Shown: positions 28,745 through 36,669 of the stretch, piece by piece
Position numbering within the stretch: position 1 is the first letter of the stretch
Layout of the letters: each line of letters begins with the position of its first letter
NCBI GenBank assembly: GCA_022448265.1
Contig: JAKVCC010000005.1
Coordinates: 1 to 64,000 of the forward strand
DNA: 64,000 bases
Origin: Pirellulales bacterium
Lineage (GTDB): Bacteria; Planctomycetota; Planctomycetia; Pirellulales; Lacipirellulaceae
Direction: 5' to 3'
The notes under the pieces: generated by a model
Told to the model about the DNA's origin: nothing
Seen by the model: the letters and a program-made list of their open reading frames with translations, nothing else
Database searches by the model: none
Program-made: the position numbers and the translations under genes

Positions 28745-29308
28745 TTAGCGGCGCAATGGCGGTTGCGAGGGCTCGTGTGCCTGGCGGGGCGAAGACGTGT
28801 CCGTCTGGGAAGAGGCGGCCTGCTGGGGGCCAAAGAATTCTTCAGGTGATTCCAGATCCATGACCATAGGCTGTTCATTGGGTCCCATGTCGGCGGCCAT
28901 GCCAAAAATACACCAGCGTCCGTCTACGCGGCGCAGGGCCAGCGACATTTGTTCGTGATAGGTGTTGCCGCTGCCGTCCACGTCCGTCCAAACCGAGTCG
29001 ATCACCGCCTGATCCCCGTCGACAATCTCGAGCTCTCCGAGAGTGAACTTCATGGTCTCGCTTGCCGGTGGCACGAAGTCGTAGCGATTCTGGCGTATAC
29101 ACTGTTGGGCCACGGGTGACAGGAGCTCAATCGCAGCCTCGGCGTCGCCTCGCCCCACGGATTCCCAGAAAGTGCGAACTACGGTTTTGATCGCAGAGAT
29201 GTCTTCATCTCCGCTTAAGGGGGTCGCTGGTCGTTCTGTTTTCTGTTGATTGCAGCCTATCAAGAGGGCAGCGGCGGTCACGGCAAGTAAAGGCAACATC
29301 CGGCGCAT
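28745..29308 (-). CDS. Lipoprotein with an NTF2/SnoaL-like region
   Basis: I start at ATG 29308 (GGGAG nine bases upstream), giving 187 residues with a lipoprotein signal MRRMLPLLAVTAAALLIGC (lipobox LIGC). The mature part (DISAIKTVVRTFWESVGRGDAEAAIELLSPVAQQCI...MSLALRRVDGRWCIFGMAADM) has the helix-then-sheet pattern of small SnoaL/DUF4440-like domains that track residue loss and gain around RxDGxW. The C-terminal tail is low-complexity (Gln, Ser, Pro). Binding partner unknown. The first 20 codons of the track ORF are upstream of the signal peptide and unlikely to be translated. Confidence 0.75.
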   Translation of the reverse strand: MRRMLPLLAVTAAALLIGCNQQKTERPATPLSGDEDISAIKTVVRTFWESVGRGDAEAAIELLSPVAQQCIRQNRYDFVPPASETMKFTLGELEIVDGDQAVIDSVWTDVDGSGNTYHEQMSLALRRVDGRWCIFGMAADMGPNEQPMVMDLESPEEFFGPQQAASSQTDTSSPRQAHEPSQPPLRR

Positions 29309-29498
29309 CGCTGAGACTCCCGAGAATTGAAAAACCATTTGAAAAAGCAGGCGGCGGGAGTGTGGCAAAACCAGTTTGGTGGGTCAAGGTACTTCTTCAA
29401 ACCTGCCTCAAAACACCAGGGAGCTACGCTAGCAACCCGGGCGCCTAAGAAACACAAACCGTTCTGAATGGCGTGCTACGTTATCGCCCTAGTGCTTT

Positions 29499-30998
29499 TT
29501 ACTCTGTTATCAAACCACCATCGACATCTTGCTGGTCGTGGAGAAAGAGTGCTAGCTGCGCTTCGAAGGTCGCCGAGTCGAGTTGCCAGACCGGCGAGGT
29601 GTCCACGTGCGATTGACAGTGCGCGACCAGCACGCGATAGAGAAATTTAAACAATTGGCGTGGCACGCGCAAGCTGCCAAAGGCCTCGATCAATCGGGCG
29701 TCTTCGATTTCCGGGGCGAACAGTTTGCGAAGTTCGGGCGCACCTTCCTCACTGGCACATGCTGCGACGCGGGCGCTGGCCAAGTCGTAGAGCGCGTGAC
29801 CGGTCCAGTCCAGCGACGGAATCATGTTTTGCTTGTCCAGTCGTGCGCGCTGGTAAAAGTCGTGGTTTTCGTTCTGAATGAAGGCCGACAGCTCTTTGGG
29901 CAAGAGCAGCTTGAGACCCAGCCCCGGCTGCTTGAGGAATTTATTGTCGAGCATCGACCAGACCAACCCACGCATATTTTCCAGCGACCCGTTAATCAAG
30001 TGCGGTTCATCCACGCGGTCCACCAGAACGACAATGCCCTTATAGTCGCAGGCTCCGAGCACACCTTGCAGTTTGTAGAGCAATTCGTAGCGGTCGTCGG
30101 TGCTCATTTTATTGGGAATGGGCTGGCCATTGATGTCGCGGCCCGAGAATTGCATAAACACCTGACGAAGCGGATTCACGTCGCGGTTTACACACCGCAA
30201 ATTGCGAGCCACGCCAAACGCTTGCATCCACCAGCGCCAAACTTGCGATAACCAGGGAGCCCAGCCTAAGGCGATGACCAACCAGGGCCAAACAGTCGCC
30301 ATTAACGACCAGTCTTTCTTCCACCAAAACACATACGCCAGGACGGCGGACTTGATCGCCAGCCCGATGGCCCGCGTGGTCCAAGTCTGCCACGGTAGAT
30401 ACCACAGCTTGCGGCGCAAACGGTACCATCGCGACTGAAATGCTTCGGTGAGTGAGTTGTCGTAACAGGCGGCGAGTAGCAAAAGATCGCGTTTTTGAAA
30501 GCGGTCTAGTCGCTTTACGGCGTCATCTGGAAGTTCGTTAGCTGCCGAACCACTCGGCTGACGCGTGGCCAATAATCGATCGACGACGCTCGTAACCCCC
30601 AAGGATAAAATCGCGTCCATGTGATCCCAAAGTTTCCATTCGCCGAGGATCTTGGCCGGATCGCGACGCTTGCGGCTAGTAAGTCGATCGGCGAAGCGAT
30701 CCAGAAATGGGTTGAAATCGTCGTACTCAATGACAAAGGATCGGTTGTCTGGATTCGCCTGATTGTGATTTTTGATTTGCTCGGAGATCTGGATTCGCAT
30801 GGCCGTCTTGCCGGCGCCCTTTTCGCCAAACACAATCGACGTAGCAGGATTGGTTGGATCGCCGTACACCTTGTCCCAGTTCGGATGAAACTGGCTTGTC
30901 CGGCAGCGGCCATGAAACACCGGGTCGGTTTGGGCGTCTTCGTCGGCGAACGGGTTGGCCGACATGCCGTGATGAACAAGAAAGTTGTGCAATTTCAT
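29499..30998 (-). CDS. KAP-like membrane P-loop NTPase
   Basis: The 499-residue protein has Walker A GEKGAGKTA near residue 60 and a Walker B-like strand GIVVLVDRVDEPH near residue 320. Between them lie two or three hydrophobic helices (AIGLAIKSAVLAYVFWW, LMATVWPWLVIALGWAPWL; about 210-255). A P-loop NTPase with membrane helices inserted between Walker A and B is the hallmark of the KAP family, although sequence identity to classical KAPs is not obvious to me. The N-terminus MKLHNFLVHHGMSANPFADEDAQTDP suggests a conserved planctomycete group. I use ATG 30998; the track TTG adds five residues. KAP proteins are thought to organise membrane signalling complexes and some act in defence; no partner gene is adjacent. 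Confidence 0.7.
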   Translation of the reverse strand: MKLHNFLVHHGMSANPFADEDAQTDPVFHGRCRTSQFHPNWDKVYGDPTNPATSIVFGEKGAGKTAMRIQISEQIKNHNQANPDNRSFVIEYDDFNPFLDRFADRLTSRKRRDPAKILGEWKLWDHMDAILSLGVTSVVDRLLATRQPSGSAANELPDDAVKRLDRFQKRDLLLLAACYDNSLTEAFQSRWYRLRRKLWYLPWQTWTTRAIGLAIKSAVLAYVFWWKKDWSLMATVWPWLVIALGWAPWLSQVWRWWMQAFGVARNLRCVNRDVNPLRQVFMQFSGRDINGQPIPNKMSTDDRYELLYKLQGVLGACDYKGIVVLVDRVDEPHLINGSLENMRGLVWSMLDNKFLKQPGLGLKLLLPKELSAFIQNENHDFYQRARLDKQNMIPSLDWTGHALYDLASARVAACASEEGAPELRKLFAPEIEDARLIEAFGSLRVPRQLFKFLYRVLVAHCQSHVDTSPVWQLDSATFEAQLALFLHDQQDVDGGLITE

Positions 30999-31208
30999 GG
31001 CGAAGCGTTTCAACGACAGTTAACCGGAGACCCTGCCCCGTCGAAGTAGGGGCTGTCCATCGCCGAGACTGTCCTGGCAAGCGGCGGGAGTTTTTAAAAG
31101 TATAAGTTGTCAAGCCGCGGGTCTGGGGGGTCCTCTTACCCAGCCCCGGCGAACGACCCGATAACCTGACTATATTTCTGTGATTTCCGATACCCCGATG
31201 ATTGAGGT

Positions 31209-32588
31209 TCAGGGTTTCGCGTACTTTTCGTCTTCCAAACCAAGCTTTTTCATTTTCTTGTACAGCGTTGTGCGGTTGACGCCCAGTGTGTTGGCGGCGG
31301 CGTTGCGATTCCAGTTTTTCGATTCCAATACGTTGAGAATTATGCGCCGCTCGGGCTCCTCCATCGCCTCCTTCAATGTCATATTGTCCAGGCGAGGCAT
31401 GCCGATTGTCGGGCCGCCCGTAACATCGCCGGGCAAATCAGTGACGCCGATCATTTCGCTCTTACCTAACAATACGGAGCGTTCCACCACATTTTGTAGT
31501 TCACGAATATTGCCGGGCCAGGAATGCTTTTCGAGTGCGGTCAGGGCCTCGTCGCTGAATCCAAGGACCGGGCGATTGGTATCTTCACGCAATTCGTCTA
31601 AGAATGATTGGGCTAGCAGGGGAATGTCGCTGTGGCGCTCGCGCAGCGGGGGCAACTCGATGTTGATGACGTTGACCCGGTAGTACAAGTCTTGCCTAAA
31701 GCGGCCCCCCGCAACGGCTTTGGCCAGATTCTCGTTCGTGGCCAGGATGATCCGCACATCGACTTTAAATGTTTTGTCGCCGCCCACTTGCTCAAATTCC
31801 AGTTCTTGCAGGACCCGTAGCAGCTTCACTTGCATGGCCGGGCTGGCCGTGCCAATCTCGTCCAGGAAGATAGTCCCGCCGTTTGCCTGCATAAACTTCC
31901 CAACCTTGTTGCCAACCGCACCGGTAAAGGCTCCGGCCACGTGGCCAAACAATTCACTTTCCAGCAGATTTTCGGGCAATGCCCCACAGGCGACCTCGAT
32001 AAATGGTTTGCCCGAGCGGCTACTTTGACGGTGGATCGTGCGGGCGATCATTGACTTGCCCGTGCCGCTTTCGCCGGTAATCAGCATTGTGGCCTTTGTG
32101 TCAGCCACGCTTTCGACCATGTCGAACACCCGCAGCATCTGTGGATTTTGACCCACGATGTTGTCCATGGCGTGGTGCTTGTCCAACTCTTTGCGAAGCT
32201 GGGTATTCTCTTCGACGACTTGCTGTTGATTAAAGGCGCGCTCAATCGAAAGCAGCAATTCATTGTCAATTAGGGGTTTTGTCAGGTAATCGGACGCGCC
32301 GGCACGCAAGGCTTCGACTGCCGCATCGGCGTCGCCGTAACCTGTCATCATCACTACGTGACTTTCAGGATAGTTGCGGACCACTTGCTCCAGGAGATCA
32401 AAGCCATCGCCATCCTGCAGTCGCACGTCGACGAGCAACATTTTGTACGATTTTTGACGCAACTTTTCCAATGCGTCGGCGTAACCCCTTGAGGTATCAA
32501 CGTCATATCCTTGGTCGCGAAGCCAATCGGCCATTGACTCCAGCAATTGTTGGTCGTCGTCGACCAGCAGCATTGTTTCCTGTACCAT
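31209..32588 (-). CDS. NtrC-family sigma-54-dependent response regulator
   Basis: Three domains are in order. A receiver (residues 1-120) has LLVDDDQQ, phospho-Asp in MLLVDVRLQDGDGF and Lys in YLTKPL. The AAA+ domain (about 140-375) has GESGTGKS, the sigma-54-contact loop GAFTGA, the Walker B strand GGTIFLDEIG and the arginine-finger region. A Fis-type HTH is at the C-terminus (NWNRNAAANTLGVNRTTLYKKMKKLGLED). It would activate transcription from sigma-54 promoters after phosphorylation. The histidine kinases at 36670 and 42320 are possible partners, but neither is adjacent. I could not find a sigma-54 promoter in the window. Confidence 0.95.
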   Translation of the reverse strand: MVQETMLLVDDDQQLLESMADWLRDQGYDVDTSRGYADALEKLRQKSYKMLLVDVRLQDGDGFDLLEQVVRNYPESHVVMMTGYGDADAAVEALRAGASDYLTKPLIDNELLLSIERAFNQQQVVEENTQLRKELDKHHAMDNIVGQNPQMLRVFDMVESVADTKATMLITGESGTGKSMIARTIHRQSSRSGKPFIEVACGALPENLLESELFGHVAGAFTGAVGNKVGKFMQANGGTIFLDEIGTASPAMQVKLLRVLQELEFEQVGGDKTFKVDVRIILATNENLAKAVAGGRFRQDLYYRVNVINIELPPLRERHSDIPLLAQSFLDELREDTNRPVLGFSDEALTALEKHSWPGNIRELQNVVERSVLLGKSEMIGVTDLPGDVTGGPTIGMPRLDNMTLKEAMEEPERRIILNVLESKNWNRNAAANTLGVNRTTLYKKMKKLGLEDEKYAKP

Positions 32589-33043
32589 CGCGCGCTCTTC
32601 TCCCGGCTAAGGCGCTGAAGCATTCCCCTTGGCGGGATCCCCAGCGCAGGCTGTCGTATAATATGAGTTGCCAGGGACATCGGCGAAGGTGCGCTGGGGA
32701 GATGACGCAGAAAATCAACCGCCGCTGGGGAGATTTTGCCCTAGCTGTCGATTAATATGTACGTTGCAGGAGGCGCAGGGTCAAAAAAATATAGGCTGGT
32801 GGCCATTGCAGGTCGCGCGCTAATCGTGACGATCGTATGGGTTGTGGGCGTGAATCAGCGAGGGGCGCCAGTGTAGCCATCACACGCCGTGTGATGAGTA
32901 CTCTGGAGTAGACGGCGGATCTATGCGTCAACAGGACCCGCCGTTGCAGCATATGCCGATGGTTTTGGCGATAGCCGGTTTGGCTATTGCGGCTCAGAAC
33001 CGCTGGTTGAGTATGTTTTCCTTATCGTGCCGGATCGCTCCAA
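32589..33043. other. Intergenic region with inverted repeats, upstream of the sigma-54 regulator
   Basis: The gap lies between xerC and the response regulator, both on the minus strand. It contains a perfect 9-1-9 palindrome (32878-32896), an adjacent TACTC-TG-GAGTA repeat and ATAGCC-GGTTT-GGCTAT near 32970. No ORF is credible. Confidence 0.5.
32878..32896. promoter_or_regulatory. Perfect 19-bp palindrome, candidate operator
   Basis: CATCACACG-C-CGTGTGATG is a perfect inverted repeat with one central base. It lies about 290 bases upstream of the response-regulator start. The next bases hold a second inverted repeat, TACTCTGGAGTA. The size and symmetry fit a dimeric regulator site. Confidence 0.45.
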
Positions 33044-33943
33044 CTATTTGGCCCGTGGGTGGGCTTTCTCATACGCTGCCCGCAGATTGCTGGTGCTGAC
33101 GTGCGTGTAGATTTGCGTTGTCTCGAGGCTTTTATGCCCTAGCAATTCTTGCACACTGCGAATATCGGCGCCCTGATCAAGCAAATGGGTTGCAAAGCTG
33201 TGGCGCAACGTGTGGGGGCTGGTGCGCCCGTCGAGCCCGGTCAGGCTGAGATACTTTTCCAACATTCGCCCCACGCTGCGCGAAGTGAGTCGTGTGCCGA
33301 ACCGGTTGACGAATACTGGTGCCGCTGAGCCAGCGGGCAATTTCGAGGAAAGGATGCGATTTTTCAGCCAGCGCTTAAGTGCTCGTGCCGCATACGATCC
33401 CAATGGCGCCAATCTCTCTTTGCGGCCTTTCCCGCGTACGCGGACAATGCCTTGCGGGAAGTCAATATCCGTGTCGCCCAGATCGACCAGTTCACTCACC
33501 CGCAGTCCTGCGGAGTAAAGCGTTTCCAGAATGGCCCGATCCCGCAGCCCCATCGGCGTGTCGCCTGACGGTGCCCCGAGCAGTTTGCTGATTTCGGAAG
33601 TGCCGAGAAAGTGTGGAAGTTTTTTGGCTTTGCGTGGGTTGCGGAGTGCTTTAGCGGGGTTGCTATCCACCCAATCTTCGCGCTGCCCATAACGATAGAA
33701 GCTTCGTAGCGACGCAAGCTTGCGGGCGATCGAGGCTTTGGCATAGCCGGCGTCGTGCAGTGCCGACAAATAGCCGCGAAGTTGCACTGAGGTCAGGCTC
33801 CCCGGATCGGGGCACTGCCCTTGATTGTCTTGAAAGTACTCGACGAGAGTTTCAAGATCTTCACGGTAGCTCTTAAGCGTGTGGGGCGAGGCCGCACGTT
33901 CTACATGCAAGTGCTGCAAAAATTTACCAATCTTGCGTTGCAT
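33044..33943 (-). CDS. xerC: Tyrosine recombinase XerC/XerD
   Basis: XerC and XerD resolve chromosome dimers at dif. The 299-residue size and the absence of extra domains fit a housekeeping Xer protein. The N-terminal SAM-like arm-binding region ([29 protein letters not shown]) is followed by the catalytic domain with the R-K-H-R-H-Y set: [10 protein letters not shown] (Arg), [11 protein letters not shown] (Lys), [15 protein letters not shown] (His, Arg), [15 protein letters not shown] (His, Tyr nucleophile). I cannot tell XerC from XerD by eye. No integrase-associated genes or attachment sites surround it, so it is unlikely to belong to a mobile element. Confidence 0.9.
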   Translation of the reverse strand: MQRKIGKFLQHLHVERAASPHTLKSYREDLETLVEYFQDNQGQCPDPGSLTSVQLRGYLSALHDAGYAKASIARKLASLRSFYRYGQREDWVDSNPAKALRNPRKAKKLPHFLGTSEISKLLGAPSGDTPMGLRDRAILETLYSAGLRVSELVDLGDTDIDFPQGIVRVRGKGRKERLAPLGSYAARALKRWLKNRILSSKLPAGSAAPVFVNRFGTRLTSRSVGRMLEKYLSLTGLDGRTSPHTLRHSFATHLLDQGADIRSVQELLGHKSLETTQIYTHVSTSNLRAAYEKAHPRAK

Positions 33944-34071
33944 GAGAAAAATTGCGGAGGCAGCCGGTCAGTGTTCAGTGAAAAGGCCATGCAATGTTTA
34001 CGCAATGCCCAATCCGCCCTGCCCCTCATCCCAGCTTCTCGCTCCTTTGTGCTTCGCCTGATTACTCGCCC

Positions 34072-34308
34072 TCACTCATCCGTTTGCTGGGGCAACGAAG
34101 TGCGCTGAAACTGCTTGGCGGCAGGTTCCGTTTGGCGCACCTTTTGGCTGAGTACCGCGGCGTCGTACCAACTGAAGCTCAATTCGGCATTTGATGCAAA
34201 CCGGCCCAGTGTCCGTAAGGTTTCCGCACGGTGTGCGTCGTCAAACAAAAAGATGTAACGATCTTTTCCTTTAACCAGTGCTAACACGTTGATATCGTCG
34301 TCGTTCAT
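34072..34308 (-). CDS. Small conserved planctomycete protein (MNDDDINVLALVKG type)
   Basis: This 78-residue protein is MNDDDINVLALVKGKDRYIFLFDDAHRAETLRTLGRFASNAELSFSWYDAAVLSQKVRQ followed by a variable tail. I recognise the motif string from other planctomycete genomes but know of no assigned function. It is soluble, slightly acidic at the start and predicted alpha/beta. It sits alone between xerC and a long gap. Confidence 0.75.
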   Translation of the reverse strand: MNDDDINVLALVKGKDRYIFLFDDAHRAETLRTLGRFASNAELSFSWYDAAVLSQKVRQTEPAAKQFQRTSLPQQTDE

Positions 34309-35148
34309 GTCAGCAGCTCTCCTAGCGGCAGCTCGTTGGGTAGGGCCTGTCCTGTCATATGGTGCCGGTCCATGACAGCGCGTGGCATGCGGGGGTGGCC
34401 GCGGCGCAAAGAGCCTGGTATTAGGGGCATCCGTGCAAGCATGGCCGGTGAAGCCCTATCAGCGAGAGGGGGCTTCTAGGGTTTCTATCGGCTTTCAGGC
34501 CCGTGCCACACCAGACGTGTTTTGTGACTCCCCCGACGGGCTGACAGCATCTCGCGGATATACAGGTGACAGCAAAGCCACATGAAGTCGTCACTACGCT
34601 AGAGATGCAACTACCAGTCGCCAAAGTGGGCGTTTCCGCAAAAGCAAATGCAAGTGGGCCCCCTCGGGATCTGTGCCGCGATAGATGTTTGTGTGCTTGA
34701 GTACGGGCCCGGGATGAGGGGTGCAAGCAGGCCGTTTCGCTTGGAGAGAGGTGGGGACAAAACAGTTTTTGTTAGGCCAACCACGTGGCAATATGCCGGT
34801 CGCATCGATCGGTTGGCTAGTAACGATTGTTTCGCTTTGTGGACCTGTGCCGTTTTCCCGGCTGCCGATGCCAGCAAGCCGTTGGCAGCAAAGCAATGAA
34901 AATCCTTCTGCACATCGTTGTGGATTTCCAAATGAAAACGCCTCCTTCCATATGGAAGCAGCGTCAGTCCAGTAGTTCTGGCGCACTGTCGGTACTTTCC
35001 TCGCAATGCTCCAAGTCGCCTAGAAAAAACTTTCTGAAGCTAAGAATCGCAAGCTAGCAAGCGCCTGCCGGAGGGGTAGAGGCCAAAAAAACGGGCAGGC
35101 CCACGAATGAGCCTGCCCGCCAAAACCTGTACGATAGCTGGGTGTTGA
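34309..35148. other. Long intergenic region (840 bp)
   Basis: Overlapping ORFs on both strands here (34421..34726, 34594..34986, 34611..35006, 34648..34899) conflict and have no family signature. A perfect 14-bp palindrome CTTCCATATGGAAG is at 34945-34958. The terminator of the next gene (35085-35119) closes the region. Nothing else was recognised. Confidence 0.4.
35085..35119 (-). terminator. Rho-independent terminator of the second Cys-rich gene
   Basis: On the minus strand CGGGCAGGC pairs with GCCTGCCCG across a 10-base loop and is followed by seven Ts (A run 35085-35091). It lies 30 bases past the stop of the Cys-rich gene. Confidence 0.85.
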
Positions 35149-35469
35149 TTACGGACGCACTCTCACATCGCCGCATTGTGTGACAACGACTTTGACAGAG
35201 TGATCGCAGCAGGACCAAGTGTAGGTGCCGATTTGTCGCCCGAAGAGGCCCGATCGCCAGCAAATCTCGGGTGCTTCGGTGCAGCAGCCGGGCACGCAAA
35301 CAGAAACCTGTTGCGAGACGCAACCGCACGGTGGGTCGACGTCTAATGAGGTGCAGATCGGAGCGGGCGGGCAGCAACAGCAGTTGTCAGCTAGGGCCGT
35401 ATTGGCAGACGCTGCCAGAGTGCCGACCGCGATTGCGGCTAGCGCTACAAAAGAACGTAAGTGAAACAT
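35149..35469 (-). CDS. Small secreted Cys-rich protein
   Basis: I start at ATG 35469, after GGGGGG at the right spacing, giving 106 residues. The signal peptide MFHLRSFVALAAIAVGTLAASANTALA-D is followed by a cysteine-rich mature part: DNCCCCPPAPICTSL, PPCGCVSQQVSVCVPGCCTEAPEICWRSG, TYTWSCCDHSVKVVVTQCGD (about 16 Cys in 79 residues). The 33 residues upstream of the ATG in the track are unlikely to be translated. The cysteine pattern suggests a disulfide-knit or metal-binding exported protein. It is probably not homologous to the Cys-rich protein at 27977, whose repeats differ. Ends in a strong terminator. Confidence 0.75.
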   Translation of the reverse strand: MFHLRSFVALAAIAVGTLAASANTALADNCCCCPPAPICTSLDVDPPCGCVSQQVSVCVPGCCTEAPEICWRSGLFGRQIGTYTWSCCDHSVKVVVTQCGDVRVRP

Positions 35470-35811
35470 GTTTATCCCCCCGGTGAAATGGTTGAAACCA
35501 GACGCGTTGGCGGCCATCACCCGTGGTCCACCCGCATCCCAAGTTAACTCTAATTCAGGTATTCCCAAGTAGTCAACTCTAATTCAGAGGTTCCCAAGTG
35601 CAAATTATAACTGGAAAGTGGCCGTTAGATGGATGTGACGCAACGAATAATCAACATGACGGGAAGCCGCGTTGTAGGAGTCCAGCGCAATGGTTGCAGA
35701 GAACCCAAAATCGTTGGGCTGGTACAGCACCGCCACTGGGGGGGCTTGTTGCTGAAAATCCGGAAAGTTTGGCATGCCCTAGAGACACAGCAGCTTGACC
35801 CAGAAATACAG
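35470..35811. other. Intergenic region between tRNA-Gly and the Cys-rich gene
   Basis: The gap lies downstream of the tRNA and upstream of the Cys-rich gene (both minus). Its main feature is a pair of direct repeats (35537-35600). The ORFs 35598..35798 and 35629..35820 overlap in different frames and are not credible. Confidence 0.5.
35537..35600 (-). repeat. Short direct repeats upstream of the Cys-rich gene
   Basis: AACTCTAATTCAG occurs twice and CCCAAGT three times, alternating in the order CCCAAGT, AACTCTAATTCAG, CCCAAGT, AACTCTAATTCAG, CCCAAGT. The units lie 70-130 bases upstream of the ATG at 35469, where regulator sites would be expected. Confidence 0.6.
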
Positions 35812-35882
35812 AGCGGGTGAAGGGAATCGAACCCTCGTAGTCGGCTTGGGAAGCCGATGCTCTACCATTGAGCTACACCCGC
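35812..35882 (-). tRNA. tRNA-Gly(CCC)
   Basis: The minus strand folds as a cloverleaf: acceptor GCGGGTG/CACCCGC, D arm GCTC-AATGGTA-GAGC, anticodon stem TCGGC/GCCGA with loop TTCCCAA (anticodon CCC, read as Gly), short variable region, and T arm AGGG-TTCGATT-CCCT. The encoded 3' end has no CCA. It reads GGG codons. Confidence 0.95.
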
Positions 35883-36203
35883 GCAACTATTACTAGATGC
35901 CATTTTACTCAATGGATCGTGGGGCGAAAAGAAGGCAACGACTGAGAAACGGAGGAGTCGAGCGACAAAGGACAGGAATTGCCGACAGAGAGAACATCCG
36001 GATGAAGAAGCTGGTGGCAGGTCAGACCCTGGACAATGCCATCTCGAAGGAAGCCGCGAAGGGAAAATTTTGAGTCTTGAGCACCGTCGCCTCACTGTTG
36101 CTGAGGTGCATCGCCGGTTGTGGCCTGAAACGTCGGGCTTGTCGCGTGTTGTGTCAGTTACGCATGACACAGCGTTTAACTAGCGCCCAGCGCCTGTTTC
36201 TCG
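35883..36203. other. Intergenic region upstream of tRNA-Gly
   Basis: About 320 bases between the end of rnhA and the tRNA 5' end, both on the minus strand. It must contain the tRNA promoter or carry read-through from rnhA. The track ORF 35862..36170 runs into the tRNA and is not a gene. Confidence 0.4.
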
Positions 36204-36653
36204 TTAGAGAAACTGTTGATACGCTGCGACGGCCAGTTCATCGACCCGGTCATTTTCAGGGTGACCGCTGTGCCCGGCCACGCGATGGTAATTAACCTGG
36301 TGGATTTGCAGCCGCTCGTCCAGGAGTCGCCATAGATCTTCATTTTTTACGGGCACGAGTTTTTTGCCCTCCTTGCGTTTCCAGCCATTGGATTTCCACT
36401 TGGCCAGCCATTCGGTCATGCCTTTGCCGACGTAGACACTATCGGTGAACAGCTCCACTCGTGCGGGCCGCTTGAGCGCTCCCAGTCCTTCGATGACCGC
36501 CTGCAATTCCATGCGATTGTTGGTGGTCTCGCGCTCGCCACCGGAATGCTCGAGCTTTTTTTGGGTCGACGGATGCTGAAGCAAGAATGCCCACCCGCCG
36601 GGACCAGGGTTGCCGCTGCAGCCGCCGTCAGTAAAGAGATGGACTATCGCCAT
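36204..36653 (-). CDS. rnhA: Ribonuclease HI
   Basis: RNase HI degrades the RNA strand of RNA-DNA hybrids. The four acidic catalytic residues are seen in context: Asp in FTDGGCSGNPGPGGWAFLL, Glu in TNNRMELQAVIEGL, Asp in ELFTDSVYVGKGM, and Asp in HSGHPENDRVDELA. The length, 149 residues, is typical. It follows the histidine-kinase gene by only 16 bases on the same strand, so the two could share a transcript. Confidence 0.94.
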   Translation of the reverse strand: MAIVHLFTDGGCSGNPGPGGWAFLLQHPSTQKKLEHSGGERETTNNRMELQAVIEGLGALKRPARVELFTDSVYVGKGMTEWLAKWKSNGWKRKEGKKLVPVKNEDLWRLLDERLQIHQVNYHRVAGHSGHPENDRVDELAVAAYQQFL

Positions 36654-36669
36654 TTAGGGACCTCGACGT

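Noticed and set aside
33044-33943. XerC-like gene as a phage or integrative-element integrase
   Set aside because: Housekeeping size, no phage genes, no adjacent tRNA or direct repeats marking attachment sites.
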